Origin: Treponema phagedenis
Lineage (GTDB): Bacteria; Spirochaetota; Spirochaetia; Treponematales; Treponemataceae
DNA: 64,000 bases
NCBI RefSeq assembly: GCF_008153345.1
Contig: NZ_CP042818.1
Coordinates: forward strand, 372,001-436,000
Direction of reading: 5' to 3'
Part shown: one piece after another, positions 47,162 to 55,725 of the stretch
Position numbering within the stretch: the stretch's first letter is position 1
How the letters are laid out: every line of letters starts with the position of its first letter
The notes under the pieces: model-generated
The model's database searches: none
The model's input: only the letters and a program-made list of their open reading frames with translations
Told to the model about the DNA's origin: nothing
Translations under genes and position numbers: made by a program

Positions 47162-48919
47162 ATGGGAAACTATTCAATGCCGGGTTATTTTCAGAACATG
47201 GAACAGATCGGCTCCGCGTTATCGAAGATTGATGAAGATAATGAGCAGCAGGTAAAACAGGTTGAAGAAGAGATTCGAAAGTTAATAGACGAGGTTCATG
47301 AGGCGGGCACTCCCACGGAAACGCTTAATGAAAAAGGGCAATGGACAGCGCTTCAAAGAATTGCCGAGTTAGTTGACGAAGGTACATGGTGCCCGCTAAA
47401 CAGCTTGTACAATCCCGAAGATTTTGAAACCGCAACCGGAATTGTAAAAGGCTTAGGAAGAATCAACGGAAAATGGGCAGTCGTTGTTGCTTCCGATAAT
47501 AAGAAAATTGCCGGAGCTTGGGTTCCGGGGCAATCCGAAAACTTATTGCGAGCATCCGATACTGCAAAATGCTTACGAATTCCTTTAGTCTATGTTTTAA
47601 ACTGCAGCGGCGTTAAATTAGATGAACAGGAAAAAGTATATCCGAACCGCAGAGGCGGCGGAACTCCTTTCTATCGCAATGTTGAATTGGAACAATTAGG
47701 CGTACCGGTTATCGTCGGAATTTTCGGCACAAACCCCGCAGGCGGCGGCTACCACAGTATCAGCCCCACCATTCTTATTGCGCACGAAAAAGCAAACATG
47801 GCGGTTGGCGGAACCGGAATTGTAAGCGGGATGAATCCGAAAGGCTATATCGATCAGGAGGGCGCCGAGCAAATTATTGATGCGGTTTCCAATGCAAAAC
47901 CTACTGAAGTTCCCGGCACTGTTTCTATTCACTATGATCAAACAGGATTTTTCCGTGAAGTGTACTCCGAAGAAATCGGTGTCTTGGACGGAATTAGAAA
48001 ATACATGGATTGTCTGCCCGCCTATGACTTGGAGTTTTTCCGTGTAGACGAGCCAACCGAGCCCCTATTCGATCCGAATGATCTTTACTCGCTTTTACCG
48101 ATGAACCAAAAACGGGTGTACAATATCTATGATATTATCGCACGCTTGGTAGATAATAGCGAATTCAGCGAATACAAAAAAGGATACGGCCCCGAAATGG
48201 TAACCGGACTTGCAAAAGTTGACGGACTTTTGGTTGGCATAGTTGCAAACGTACAAGGCTTATTGCTCAAATACCCCGAATATAAAGAAAATGCCGTCGG
48301 GATTGGCGGCAAGCTCTACCGGCAAGGCTTAGTCAAAATGAATGAATTTGTTACGCTTTGCGCGCGGGACAGAATTCCGATTGTCTGGCTGCAGGACACA
48401 ACGGGAATTGATGTAGGAAATGACGCCGAAAAAGCCGAGCTGCTCGGGTTGGGACAATCGTTAATTTACTCTATCCAGAATTCAAATATACCGCAAATGG
48501 AAGTTACTTTGCGAAAAGGCACCGCCGCCGCTCATTATGTTCTCGGCGGCCCGCAAGGAAACGATACCAACGCATTCTCTTTAGGAACCGCCGCAACCGA
48601 AATCAACGTAATGAACGGCGAAACCGCTGCGACTGCAATGTATTCACGGCGATTGGTAAAAGACAGAAATGCAGGAAAAGATATAACACCGATCATTGAA
48701 AAAATGAACAAACTTATCAATGAATACAAAGATAAATCTGTTCCTTCATTCTGTGCAAAAGCGGGAATGGTAGATGAAATTGTACATCTCTATGATATAC
48801 GAGCATACATGATCGCATTTGCGAATTCGGTATATCAGAATCCGAAGTCAATTTGTCCTTTCCATCAAATGCTTTTACCGCGGATGATTAGGGAATACAA
48901 CACTTTTGTAAAAAAATAA
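47162..48919 (+). CDS. gcdA: Glutaconyl-CoA decarboxylase alpha subunit (carboxyltransferase)
   Basis: Transfers the carboxyl group of glutaconyl-CoA to the biotin of GcdC, giving crotonyl-CoA. The 585-residue protein aligns over its whole length with Acidaminococcus GcdA: YSMPGYFQNM, ASDNKKIAGAWVPGQSENLL, VYPNRRGGGTPFYRN, GIFGTNPAGGGYHSI, and in the second half PEMVTGLAKVDGLLVGIVANVQG, QDTTGIDVGNDAEKAELLG and LGGPQGNDTNAFSLGTAATE. It has its own leader with two hairpins and its own terminator, so it is expressed separately from gcdDCB, which would let the subunit ratio be set independently. Confidence 0.96.
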   Translation: MGNYSMPGYFQNMEQIGSALSKIDEDNEQQVKQVEEEIRKLIDEVHEAGTPTETLNEKGQWTALQRIAELVDEGTWCPLNSLYNPEDFETATGIVKGLGRINGKWAVVVASDNKKIAGAWVPGQSENLLRASDTAKCLRIPLVYVLNCSGVKLDEQEKVYPNRRGGGTPFYRNVELEQLGVPVIVGIFGTNPAGGGYHSISPTILIAHEKANMAVGGTGIVSGMNPKGYIDQEGAEQIIDAVSNAKPTEVPGTVSIHYDQTGFFREVYSEEIGVLDGIRKYMDCLPAYDLEFFRVDEPTEPLFDPNDLYSLLPMNQKRVYNIYDIIARLVDNSEFSEYKKGYGPEMVTGLAKVDGLLVGIVANVQGLLLKYPEYKENAVGIGGKLYRQGLVKMNEFVTLCARDRIPIVWLQDTTGIDVGNDAEKAELLGLGQSLIYSIQNSNIPQMEVTLRKGTAAAHYVLGGPQGNDTNAFSLGTAATEINVMNGETAATAMYSRRLVKDRNAGKDITPIIEKMNKLINEYKDKSVPSFCAKAGMVDEIVHLYDIRAYMIAFANSVYQNPKSICPFHQMLLPRMIREYNTFVKK

Positions 48920-48928
48920 TTACTCTTA

Positions 48929-48968
48929 GGGACTTTGACTAATTTTAGGAACAGTCAAAGTCCCTTTT
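48929..48968 (+). terminator. Terminator after gcdA
   Basis: GGGACTTTGACT (48929-48940) and AGTCAAAGTCCC (48953-48964) pair perfectly around a 12-base loop and are followed by TTTT. Confidence 0.88.
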
Positions 48969-48974
48969 GGGGAA

Positions 48975-49118
48975 ATGTATAATCCGATACGTACGCTTGT
49001 AAGAACGAAAAAGAAGGTGTACTATAAATTATTGAAATACGAGTATGCAAAAACTGAAGCTTTTAAAAGCATTTTATCCGGGATGAGAATTTCTGAAGAA
49101 CTTTTTACATCAAAATAA
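48975..49118 (+). CDS. Possible small basic protein, 47 residues
   Basis: An open frame from ATG 48975 (MYNPIRTLVRTKKKVYYKLL) to TAA 49116-49118, with GGGGAAA as a weak binding site. The composition is basic then amphipathic (YAKTEAFKSILSGMRISEE), which looks protein-like. It lies between the gcdA terminator and the second gltS. No family is recognised. Confidence 0.35.
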   Translation: MYNPIRTLVRTKKKVYYKLLKYEYAKTEAFKSILSGMRISEELFTSK

Positions 49119-49153
49119 AATTGCATAAGGCTATGCATGCTCGAGGGAGTTTT

Positions 49154-50377
49154 ATGGAGCGAATAGTTTTAAAATTAGGCATGTTTGAAACGCTTATGAT
49201 TGCAGTTATTGCAATTTACTTTGGAGAGTTTTTACGAAAAAAAATCCCTCTGCTAAAAAAATACTGTTTACCGGCAGCTGTTGTCGGCGGAACAATCTTT
49301 TCAATTATTTCATTATGCTTATATTCTGCTAATGTATTTGAATTGCAATTTGATTATAAGACGATAAATCAATTATTTTATTGCATCTTTTTTGCGGCAA
49401 GCGGAGCGGCAGCCAGTTTATCCTTGTTAAAAAAAGGCGGAAAGCTGGTTATTATTTTTGCAATACTTGCAGCCCTTCTTGCGGCTTTACAAAACGCTTT
49501 AGCGCTTGCGATCGGAAAAGCTTTTGCAATCAATCCCCTTATTGCTTTGATGACCGGAAGTATTCCAATGACCGGCGGGCACGGAAACGCCGCTTCTTTT
49601 GCTCCGCTTGCAGTTGATGCCGGAGCGTCCGCAGCCCTTGAGGTGGCACTTGCCTCTGCAACATTCGGGCTTATTTCAGGTTGTATACTCGGCGGTCCTT
49701 TCGGTAATTTCTTGATACAAAGATTTCATTTGCAAGATTCTGCGCTGGACGGCAAACAGAATGCTTCCGATGCGGATATCGCCGCCTCAAAAACGCTCGT
49801 TGATAAATCGAATGTTTTGCAAGCGGTATTTTTAATGTGCCTTGCTTGCGGTATCGGACAGATACTCTTCCTTATTCTTAAATATTTTCATATTAAATTT
49901 CCGATCCATGTATGCTGTATGTTTGGCGGTATTGTGATGCGTCTCATGTTGGACGGACAGCGCAGTAAAAATTATGATGTACTTTACGAGTCTATCGATA
50001 TTGTCGGAGAATTTTCTTTAGCCCTATTTGTTTCCATGTCAATTGTTTCGATGAGATTGTGGGAACTTTCAGGTTTGGGACTTTCTCTTGTTGTGCTGCT
50101 GATGGCGCAGGTTATGCTCATTAGTATTTTCTGCTACTTCTTGACATTCAGGTTGTTGGGTAAAAACTATGATGCGGCTGTTATGGCGGTAGGACATATA
50201 GGATTTGGTTTAGGGGCGGTTCCGGTTTCTATGACCACGATGCAAACTGTGTGTCAAAAATATCGATATTCCCGACTGGCATTCTTTGTTGTACCGGTAA
50301 TAGGCGGATTTCTCAGTAATATTACGAATGCGATAATTATCACCACATTCTTGGATATTGCAAAAAACATGATTTAA
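49154..50377 (+). CDS. gltS: Second sodium/glutamate symporter-like protein
   Basis: A diverged GltS paralogue. I start at ATG 49154 (MERIVLKLGMFETL) with GAGGGAG at 49143-49149 rather than at an ATG 33 bases earlier. The 407-residue protein has the same plan as the first copy: PAAVVGGTIFS, SIPMTGGHGNAASFAPLAVDAG, LASATFGLISGCILGGPFG and GHIGFGLGAVPVSMTTMQ. Differences in the second loop (VSMTTMQ against NAIANMR) could mean a different substrate, for example another dicarboxylate. It lies 40 bases upstream of hgdC and is probably cotranscribed with hgdCAB. Confidence 0.88.
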   Translation: MERIVLKLGMFETLMIAVIAIYFGEFLRKKIPLLKKYCLPAAVVGGTIFSIISLCLYSANVFELQFDYKTINQLFYCIFFAASGAAASLSLLKKGGKLVIIFAILAALLAALQNALALAIGKAFAINPLIALMTGSIPMTGGHGNAASFAPLAVDAGASAALEVALASATFGLISGCILGGPFGNFLIQRFHLQDSALDGKQNASDADIAASKTLVDKSNVLQAVFLMCLACGIGQILFLILKYFHIKFPIHVCCMFGGIVMRLMLDGQRSKNYDVLYESIDIVGEFSLALFVSMSIVSMRLWELSGLGLSLVVLLMAQVMLISIFCYFLTFRLLGKNYDAAVMAVGHIGFGLGAVPVSMTTMQTVCQKYRYSRLAFFVVPVIGGFLSNITNAIIITTFLDIAKNMI

Positions 50378-50417
50378 AAGAGAGATTTTGAATGAGAAAT
50401 AGAAAGAGGTATCAAGG

Positions 50418-51212
50418 GTGAGTAAGTTTACTATGGGGGTTGATGTCGGTTCGACAGCATCTAAGTGTGTAATATTAAAAGACGGAAAAGACATTGTTGC
50501 GACTTCGGTGGTTAATGTCGGTACCGGTACAAGCGGTCCTGCGCGAGTAATACAGCAAGCATTAGACAGCGCGGGCTTTGCCGATGTTTTAGAACTTGAC
50601 GGGGCAGTTGCTACGGGATACGGCAGAGCTACATTGGAAAAAGTGCCGCATCAAATGTCTGAATTGTCCTGCCATGCAAAGGGCGCTTATTTTTTATTTC
50701 CAAAAGTTAAGACGATTATTGATATCGGCGGGCAAGATTCAAAAGCATTAAAAATCGGAGATAACGGAATGCTGGAAAATTTTGTTATGAACGATAAATG
50801 CGCCGCAGGAACCGGCAGGTTTTTAGATGTTATCGCAAAAGTTTTGGATGTGAGCTTGGATGATCTGGAAAAACTGGATGAACAGTCAACCGAGGCTCTG
50901 ACTATTAGCTCTACGTGCACTGTTTTTGCCGAATCGGAAGTAATTTCTCAGCTGGCAAGCGGCGCAAAAATTCAGGATATTGTGCGGGGAATCCATACCG
51001 CTATTGCAAGCCGTGTGGGAAGCCTTGCAAAAAGAGTAGGAATAAGGGATGATGTAGTAATGACAGGCGGTGTTGCGCTTAATAAAGGAATGATCCGTGC
51101 TATGGAAAGAAGTATAGGATTTAAGATTTATACGAGCGAATATTGCCAATTAAACGGTGCCCTTGGTGCTGCATTATTTGCCTATCAAAAATGCATGCAA
51201 TCGAATAAATAA
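50418..51212 (+). CDS. hgdC: 2-hydroxyglutaryl-CoA dehydratase activator (archerase)
   Basis: A homodimeric [4Fe-4S] ATPase that injects the single electron starting each round of dehydration. The 264-residue protein starts at GTG 50418 after AGAGGT. It has the ASKHA fold: phosphate loop GVDVGSTASKCVIL, DIGGQDSKA, and the cluster ligands Cys128 (NDKCAAGTGRF) and Cys167 (SSTCTVFAESEV), positions matching the Acidaminococcus protein plus one. GGVALNKGM is the adenosine loop. The cluster is oxygen-sensitive in known enzymes, implying anaerobic operation. Confidence 0.96.
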   Translation: MSKFTMGVDVGSTASKCVILKDGKDIVATSVVNVGTGTSGPARVIQQALDSAGFADVLELDGAVATGYGRATLEKVPHQMSELSCHAKGAYFLFPKVKTIIDIGGQDSKALKIGDNGMLENFVMNDKCAAGTGRFLDVIAKVLDVSLDDLEKLDEQSTEALTISSTCTVFAESEVISQLASGAKIQDIVRGIHTAIASRVGSLAKRVGIRDDVVMTGGVALNKGMIRAMERSIGFKIYTSEYCQLNGALGAALFAYQKCMQSNK

Positions 51213-51319
51213 TACCAAACAGCACATGGTGGGTTGTGCTGCAAAAAATAAACTCTGCTGAATTTATGAGGATTTTATCAGCAGGGTTTAGTACTATCCA
51301 TATTATTAGGAGGCTTAAG

Positions 51320-52642
51320 ATGGCAAAAATGGAAAAATTACCAAACAAAAAACCGCGACCGGTAGACGGACACAAACCTGCGGTTGTTGTTCTTCGGGAT
51401 GTAGTGGACAAGGTTTATTCAAATGCCTGGGAAGCAAAAAAACGAGGAGAATTAGTAGGTTGGAGCTCTTCCAAATTCCCTATTGAGTTGGCAAAAGCCT
51501 TTGACTTAAATGTTGTGTATCCTGAAAACCACGCTGCCACAACCGCAGCAAAAAAAGATGGCTTGCGGCTTTGTCAAGCGGCAGAGGATATGGGATATGA
51601 CAATGATATTTGCGGTTATGCAAGAATCAGCTTGGCGTATGCGGCAGGAGAGCCGACCGATGCGCGGCGCATGCCTCAGCCTGACTTTTTACTTTGCTGC
51701 AATAATATTTGCAACATGATGACAAAATGGTACGAAAACATTGCGCGAATGCACAATATCCCGCTTATTATGATAGATATTCCTTTTTCCAATACAGTGG
51801 ATGTCCCTGAAGAAAAAGTTGATTATTTACTTGACCAATTTGATTACGCTATTAAACAGCTTGAAAAATTAACCGGCAAAAAGTTTGACGAAAAAAAATT
51901 TGAAGACGCTTGCGCACGGGCAAACAGAACAGCAGCCGCATGGCTTAAATCATGCTCGTATATGTCGGCAAAACCGTCTCCGTTAAGCGGCTTTGATTTG
52001 TTTAATCATATGGCTGATATTGTTGCGGCTCGCTGCGAAGAAGAGGCTGCATACGGCTTTGAATTATTAGCCCAAGAGTTTGAGCAGTCAATCAAAGAAG
52101 GAACTTCAACATGGGAATATCCGGAAGAGCATAGAATATTATTTGAAGGAATTCCCTGCTGGCCGGGTTTGCGTGCATTATTTGAACCCTTAAAAGACAG
52201 CGGCGTAAACGTAACCGCTGTTGTGTATGCACCCGCATTTGGCTTCCGTTACTCAAATATCAGAGAAATGGCCGCAGCCTATTCCAAGGCACCGTGCTCT
52301 GTTTGTATCGAAACCGGAGTGGAATGGCGTGCAACGATGGCAAAAGAAAACGGTATCAGCGGCGCGCTGGTTAATTACAACCGCAGCTGCAAACCGTGGA
52401 GCGGTGCAATGCCTGAAATGGAACGAAGATGGAAAGAAGACCTGGGTATTCCTGTTGTACACTTTGACGGTGATCAAGCGGATGAAAGAAACTTCTCAAC
52501 GGAACAATACAAAACCAGAGTGCAAGGTTTGGTAGAAATCATGGAAGAAAGAAAGGCGGATCGGTTAGCAAAAGGTAAAGAAGTATACACCAACTTTGAA
52601 AATACAAAAGAAACCGATTGGTCAAAATCAACATTGGAATAG
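51320..52642 (+). CDS. hgdA: 2-hydroxyglutaryl-CoA dehydratase alpha subunit
   Basis: With HgdB it removes water from (R)-2-hydroxyglutaryl-CoA by a ketyl radical mechanism. I start at ATG 51320 (MAKMEKLPNKKPRPVDGHKP) with TAGGAGG upstream; an earlier in-frame start has no site. The 440 residues include GWSSSKFPIELAKAFDLNVVYPENH, the cluster-ligand region DNDICGYARISLAYAAG and LCCNNICNMMTKWYE, and NYNRSCKPWSGAMPEMERR. hgdB begins 9 bases downstream. Confidence 0.95.
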   Translation: MAKMEKLPNKKPRPVDGHKPAVVVLRDVVDKVYSNAWEAKKRGELVGWSSSKFPIELAKAFDLNVVYPENHAATTAAKKDGLRLCQAAEDMGYDNDICGYARISLAYAAGEPTDARRMPQPDFLLCCNNICNMMTKWYENIARMHNIPLIMIDIPFSNTVDVPEEKVDYLLDQFDYAIKQLEKLTGKKFDEKKFEDACARANRTAAAWLKSCSYMSAKPSPLSGFDLFNHMADIVAARCEEEAAYGFELLAQEFEQSIKEGTSTWEYPEEHRILFEGIPCWPGLRALFEPLKDSGVNVTAVVYAPAFGFRYSNIREMAAAYSKAPCSVCIETGVEWRATMAKENGISGALVNYNRSCKPWSGAMPEMERRWKEDLGIPVVHFDGDQADERNFSTEQYKTRVQGLVEIMEERKADRLAKGKEVYTNFENTKETDWSKSTLE

Positions 52643-52651
52643 GAGATTAAA

Positions 52652-53800
52652 ATGGATAAGATTAATGAATTGCTGGGTCAATTTAAATATTATGCAAATA
52701 GTCCAAGAAAGCAATTAGATAAATATCTTGCTGAAGGAAAAAAAGCAATCGGTGTATTTCCGTATTATGCACCGGAAGAAATCGCCTATGCCGCAGGAGT
52801 AGTGCCTTTCGGTGTATGGGGAGGAGTCGGGCCGATCGAACGGGCAAAAGAGTATTTCCCTACATTCTATTACTCGCTTGTGTTACGATGTTTGGAAATG
52901 GCATTGGACGGCACACTGGACGGATTATCCGCTTCTATGATAACAACCCTTGATGATACCCTCAGACCCTTTTCACAAAACTATAAGGTTGGGGCAGGAG
53001 ATAAAATTCCGATGATTTTCTTAAATCACGGTCAGCATAGAAAAGAAGATTTCGGAAAAAAATACAATGCCAGAATTTTTAAAAAAGCTAAAGAAGAGCT
53101 GGAAAAAATTTGCGGTGTTACCGTTACCGATGAAAACCTAAAAAAAGCTTTTAAGGTTTACAACGAAAACAGAAGCGAAAAACGGAAATTTATTAAACTG
53201 GCAGCCACGCATCCGCAGACAATTAAAGCGTCTGACAGATGCTATGTATTAAAAAGTTCATACTTTATGCTCAAGGATGAGCACACCGCCTTATTAAAAG
53301 AGCTGAATGAAAAACTGCACGCTTTGCCGGAAGAAGACTGGGACGGCGTTCGCGTTGTAACAAGCGGAATCATCACGGATAATCCGGGACTGTTAAAAGT
53401 ATTTGATGATTACAAGGTTTGCATTGTTGCCGATGATGTTGCGCATGAGTCAAGAGGTTTAAAAGTAGACATTGATTTGTCCATTGATGATCCTATGTTG
53501 GCACTTGCAGACCAATTCGCCCGAATGGACGAAGACCCCATTCTGTATGATCCGGATATTTATAAGCGTCCGAAATATGTAGTTGATTTGGCAAAACAAA
53601 ACAACGCAGACGGCTGCCTATTATTTATGATGAATTTTAATGATACGGAAGAAATGGAATATCCTTCATTAAAGCAGGCATTTGATGAAGCAAAAATTCC
53701 GCTCATCAAAATAGGCTATGATCAGCAGATGGTTGACTTCGGGCAGGTTAAAACACAGCTTGAAACGTTCAATGAAATTGTACAGCTCAACAGGGCATAA
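52652..53800 (+). CDS. hgdB: 2-hydroxyglutaryl-CoA dehydratase beta subunit
   Basis: The 382-residue partner of HgdA. Visible blocks are GVFPYYAPEEIAYAAGVVPFGVWGG, TFYYSLVLRCLEMALDGTLDG, VVTSGIITDNPGLLKVFDD, VADDVAHESRG and QNNADGCLLFMMNFNDTEEMEYP, agreeing with the Acidaminococcus protein. It starts after AGGAGATTAAA and is followed after 12 bases by an LRR protein in the same operon. Confidence 0.95.
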   Translation: MDKINELLGQFKYYANSPRKQLDKYLAEGKKAIGVFPYYAPEEIAYAAGVVPFGVWGGVGPIERAKEYFPTFYYSLVLRCLEMALDGTLDGLSASMITTLDDTLRPFSQNYKVGAGDKIPMIFLNHGQHRKEDFGKKYNARIFKKAKEELEKICGVTVTDENLKKAFKVYNENRSEKRKFIKLAATHPQTIKASDRCYVLKSSYFMLKDEHTALLKELNEKLHALPEEDWDGVRVVTSGIITDNPGLLKVFDDYKVCIVADDVAHESRGLKVDIDLSIDDPMLALADQFARMDEDPILYDPDIYKRPKYVVDLAKQNNADGCLLFMMNFNDTEEMEYPSLKQAFDEAKIPLIKIGYDQQMVDFGQVKTQLETFNEIVQLNRA

Positions 53801-53812
53801 GGAGGTGAAGTA

Positions 53813-54403
53813 ATGAGTCAAAACGTATGGGAAAATGATGATTTTATTTTTAAAGATGACGAAATAAAAGGCATGACGCAAAAAGGAAAAGACAAGGTAA
53901 AATTGCAAGGCTTCACCGACATGATTGTTCCGGCTACCACTCCGGAGGGTGTTCCTATTAAACGAATAGGCGACAATGCTTTTTACCGCCGCGGTTTAAC
54001 TTCGGTTGTAATTCCTGATACTGTTGAAAGTATTGGTTATGATGCCTTTGGTGTATGCAAGTTAACAGAAGTAAAACTGCCGCCCGCTTTAACCCGCATC
54101 GAAGGTTTTGCGTTTTACAATAATAAACTGAAAACAGTTGCTTTCGGCGGCAAGGAAAAAATCATTGAGCCAAGTGCCTTTGCGCTTAATGAGTTGGAAA
54201 AACTGGATTTGCCTAAGTCGTTGGAGTTGATCGACACTTCATCTTTTTACAAAAATGCCTTAACGGAAGTTACTATTCCTTCATCGGTAAAAAAGATAAA
54301 CATGTATGCATTCCGCAAAAATAATATTGCGCAAGTGACAATTCCAAAAACCGTTGACTTTGTGCATCAAAATGCGTTTGAGCAAAATACGGAAATTAAA
54401 TAA
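53813..54403 (+). CDS. BspA-type leucine-rich repeat protein (LRR_5), cytoplasmic
   Basis: A 196-residue protein with about six LRR_5 (Treponema pallidum-type) units of 22-24 residues, for example GDNAFYRRGLTSVVIPDTVES, KKINMYAFRKNNIAQVTIP and the IEGFAFYNNKLKTVAF unit. The family is widely expanded in oral treponemes, usually as surface proteins, but this one has no signal peptide or lipobox. A very strong AAGGAGGTG site lies 12 bases after hgdB and the operon terminator follows, so it is made together with the dehydratase. A scaffold or assembly role for HgdAB is conceivable but is inference. Confidence 0.8.
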   Translation: MSQNVWENDDFIFKDDEIKGMTQKGKDKVKLQGFTDMIVPATTPEGVPIKRIGDNAFYRRGLTSVVIPDTVESIGYDAFGVCKLTEVKLPPALTRIEGFAFYNNKLKTVAFGGKEKIIEPSAFALNELEKLDLPKSLELIDTSSFYKNALTEVTIPSSVKKINMYAFRKNNIAQVTIPKTVDFVHQNAFEQNTEIK

Positions 54404-54407
54404 CTAT

Positions 54408-54441
54408 TAAAAAAGGGTATGCAAGTCATACCCTTTTTTTA
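54408..54441 (+). terminator. Terminator of the hgd operon
   Basis: AAAAAAGGGTATG and CATACCCTTTTTTT pair around CAAGT, starting 5 bases after the stop of the LRR gene. Confidence 0.93.
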
Positions 54442-54459
54442 TAAGATAGCGGGCACAAC

Positions 54460-54620
54460 ATTCTGTAATTAATTTAAGGTTACACCCTGCGGAGGAACAA
54501 CAATATCGGTTTACCGAATCCGCACCACTATGGTAAATTGCCCACCGTTGCGTTGTGTCGGACTCTTTTTATAAAACTATGAACGAATTTAATTTTATCT
54601 GTTGAATTCTTAATTTGTAT
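54460..54620 (-). repeat. Structured dispersed repeat, copy 10 (minimal form)
   Basis: Minus-strand minimal copy like copy 2: TCTGTAATTAATTTAAGG right-end tract, AACAACAATATCGG, GAATCCGCACCACTATGGTAAATTGCC, CACCGTTGCG, TTGTGTCGGACTCTTTTTATAAAAC, then the AT-rich end. It separates the hgd operon from the sugar transporter operon. Confidence 0.65.
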
Positions 54621-54688
54621 AATCTGGGTGCAAATGGTGCAAAGTGTATTGAGGTTTGGTGAGATTTCCGTATATTTAAAAAAATCAT

Positions 54689-54717
54689 TTGCGAAAACTC
54701 ATATTATGCGGTATGCT
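54689..54717 (+). promoter_or_regulatory. Promoter of the sugar transporter operon (TTGCGA-N17-TATGCT)
   Basis: -35 TTGCGA at 54689-54694, 17-base spacer, -10 TATGCT at 54712-54717. Transcription would start at about 54724, only about 3 bases before the ATG at 54727, so the first message is nearly leaderless. Confidence 0.6.
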
Positions 54718-54726
54718 ATTTAATAG

Positions 54727-55680
54727 ATGAAAGGCGAAAAGATAGGCATTCAGGCAAAACAAGCAGTACATTCACAAAGACTCTTAAAGCAAATATGGAA
54801 GCATCGCTTATTGTATGTGATGTTTGTTCCTGCTATCGTTTATTTTATACTATTGTCGTATGTGCCGATGGCAGGGATTGTTTTAGCATTTAAAAAGTAC
54901 TCGGTTACGAAAGGGATTTTTAGAAGTCCATGGATAGGGTTTGCGTATTTTCGTACTTTTTTTACCAGTTATGATGCCGGCAGGCTTTTAAAAAATACTT
55001 TGACTGTCGGCTTTATGAAAACAATTTTGGAATTTCCGTTTGCAATCATATTGGCGCTTTTGCTGAATGAGCTTAAAAATCCGCTGTTTAAAAAAACAAC
55101 GCAAACAATTACGTATCTTCCGCATTTTTTGTCTTCGGTTATTGTGATTACAATGGTGCAGCGGATTTTGGCACCACATAACGGAGTTATAAATCAAATT
55201 ATTGCAGCTTTCGGCGGGGACGGGTCTACGTTTTTTTTAATGGAAGCAAAGTATTTTTTACCGATTTTGTTTATTCTTGATATATGGAAGAATATCGGGT
55301 GGGATTCAATTATTTACCTTGCGGCGATAAGCGGTGTTGATCCGAACTTGTATGAGGCGGCTGAAATGGAGGGCTGCGGAAGGCTGAGACAGATGTGGCA
55401 TATTACGCTTCCGTGCATACGCAGTACAATCGGCGTGCTGTTTATTTTAGGGATCGGCTCTTTATTTTCATCGGGGTTTGATCAAATTTATCTTTTGCGC
55501 ACGCCGGGGAATATGGCTATCGCTGACACCCTCGATACCTTTGTGGTGCGTGTCGGTTTGGCAAATGGTGAGTTCGGTTATGCAACGGCAATCGGATTGT
55601 TGCAAGGTGTTATCGGTTTGATTCTTGTGTTGGTCAGTAATAAAATATCAAAGAGGCTGACTGACGTCGGAATATTTTAA
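54727..55680 (+). CDS. Sugar ABC transporter permease, LplB family
   Basis: CUT1-type permease of 317 residues with six membrane segments. It shows the LplB-type start YVMFVPAIVYFILLSYVPMAGIVLAF, NTLTVGFMKTILEFPFAI and the cytoplasmic EAA loop EAAEMEGCGRLRQMWHITLP. No Shine-Dalgarno is seen; the promoter suggests near-leaderless translation. It is the first gene of a permease, binding protein, permease operon. No ATPase gene is present; such systems often use a shared MsmK-type ATPase. Confidence 0.9.
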   Translation: MKGEKIGIQAKQAVHSQRLLKQIWKHRLLYVMFVPAIVYFILLSYVPMAGIVLAFKKYSVTKGIFRSPWIGFAYFRTFFTSYDAGRLLKNTLTVGFMKTILEFPFAIILALLLNELKNPLFKKTTQTITYLPHFLSSVIVITMVQRILAPHNGVINQIIAAFGGDGSTFFLMEAKYFLPILFILDIWKNIGWDSIIYLAAISGVDPNLYEAAEMEGCGRLRQMWHITLPCIRSTIGVLFILGIGSLFSSGFDQIYLLRTPGNMAIADTLDTFVVRVGLANGEFGYATAIGLLQGVIGLILVLVSNKISKRLTDVGIF

Positions 55681-55683
55681 ATA

Positions 55684-55711
55684 CATTTTCGCTTTTATAA
55701 AAACGAAAATG
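55684..55711 (+). promoter_or_regulatory. Intercistronic hairpin before the binding-protein gene
   Basis: CATTTTCG (55684) and CGAAAATG (55704) pair around 12 bases, between the permease stop and the AATGGAGG site of the next gene. With the hairpin after the binding-protein gene it could stabilise that message segment. Confidence 0.5.
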
Positions 55712-55725
55712 AATGGAGGTTTTAT

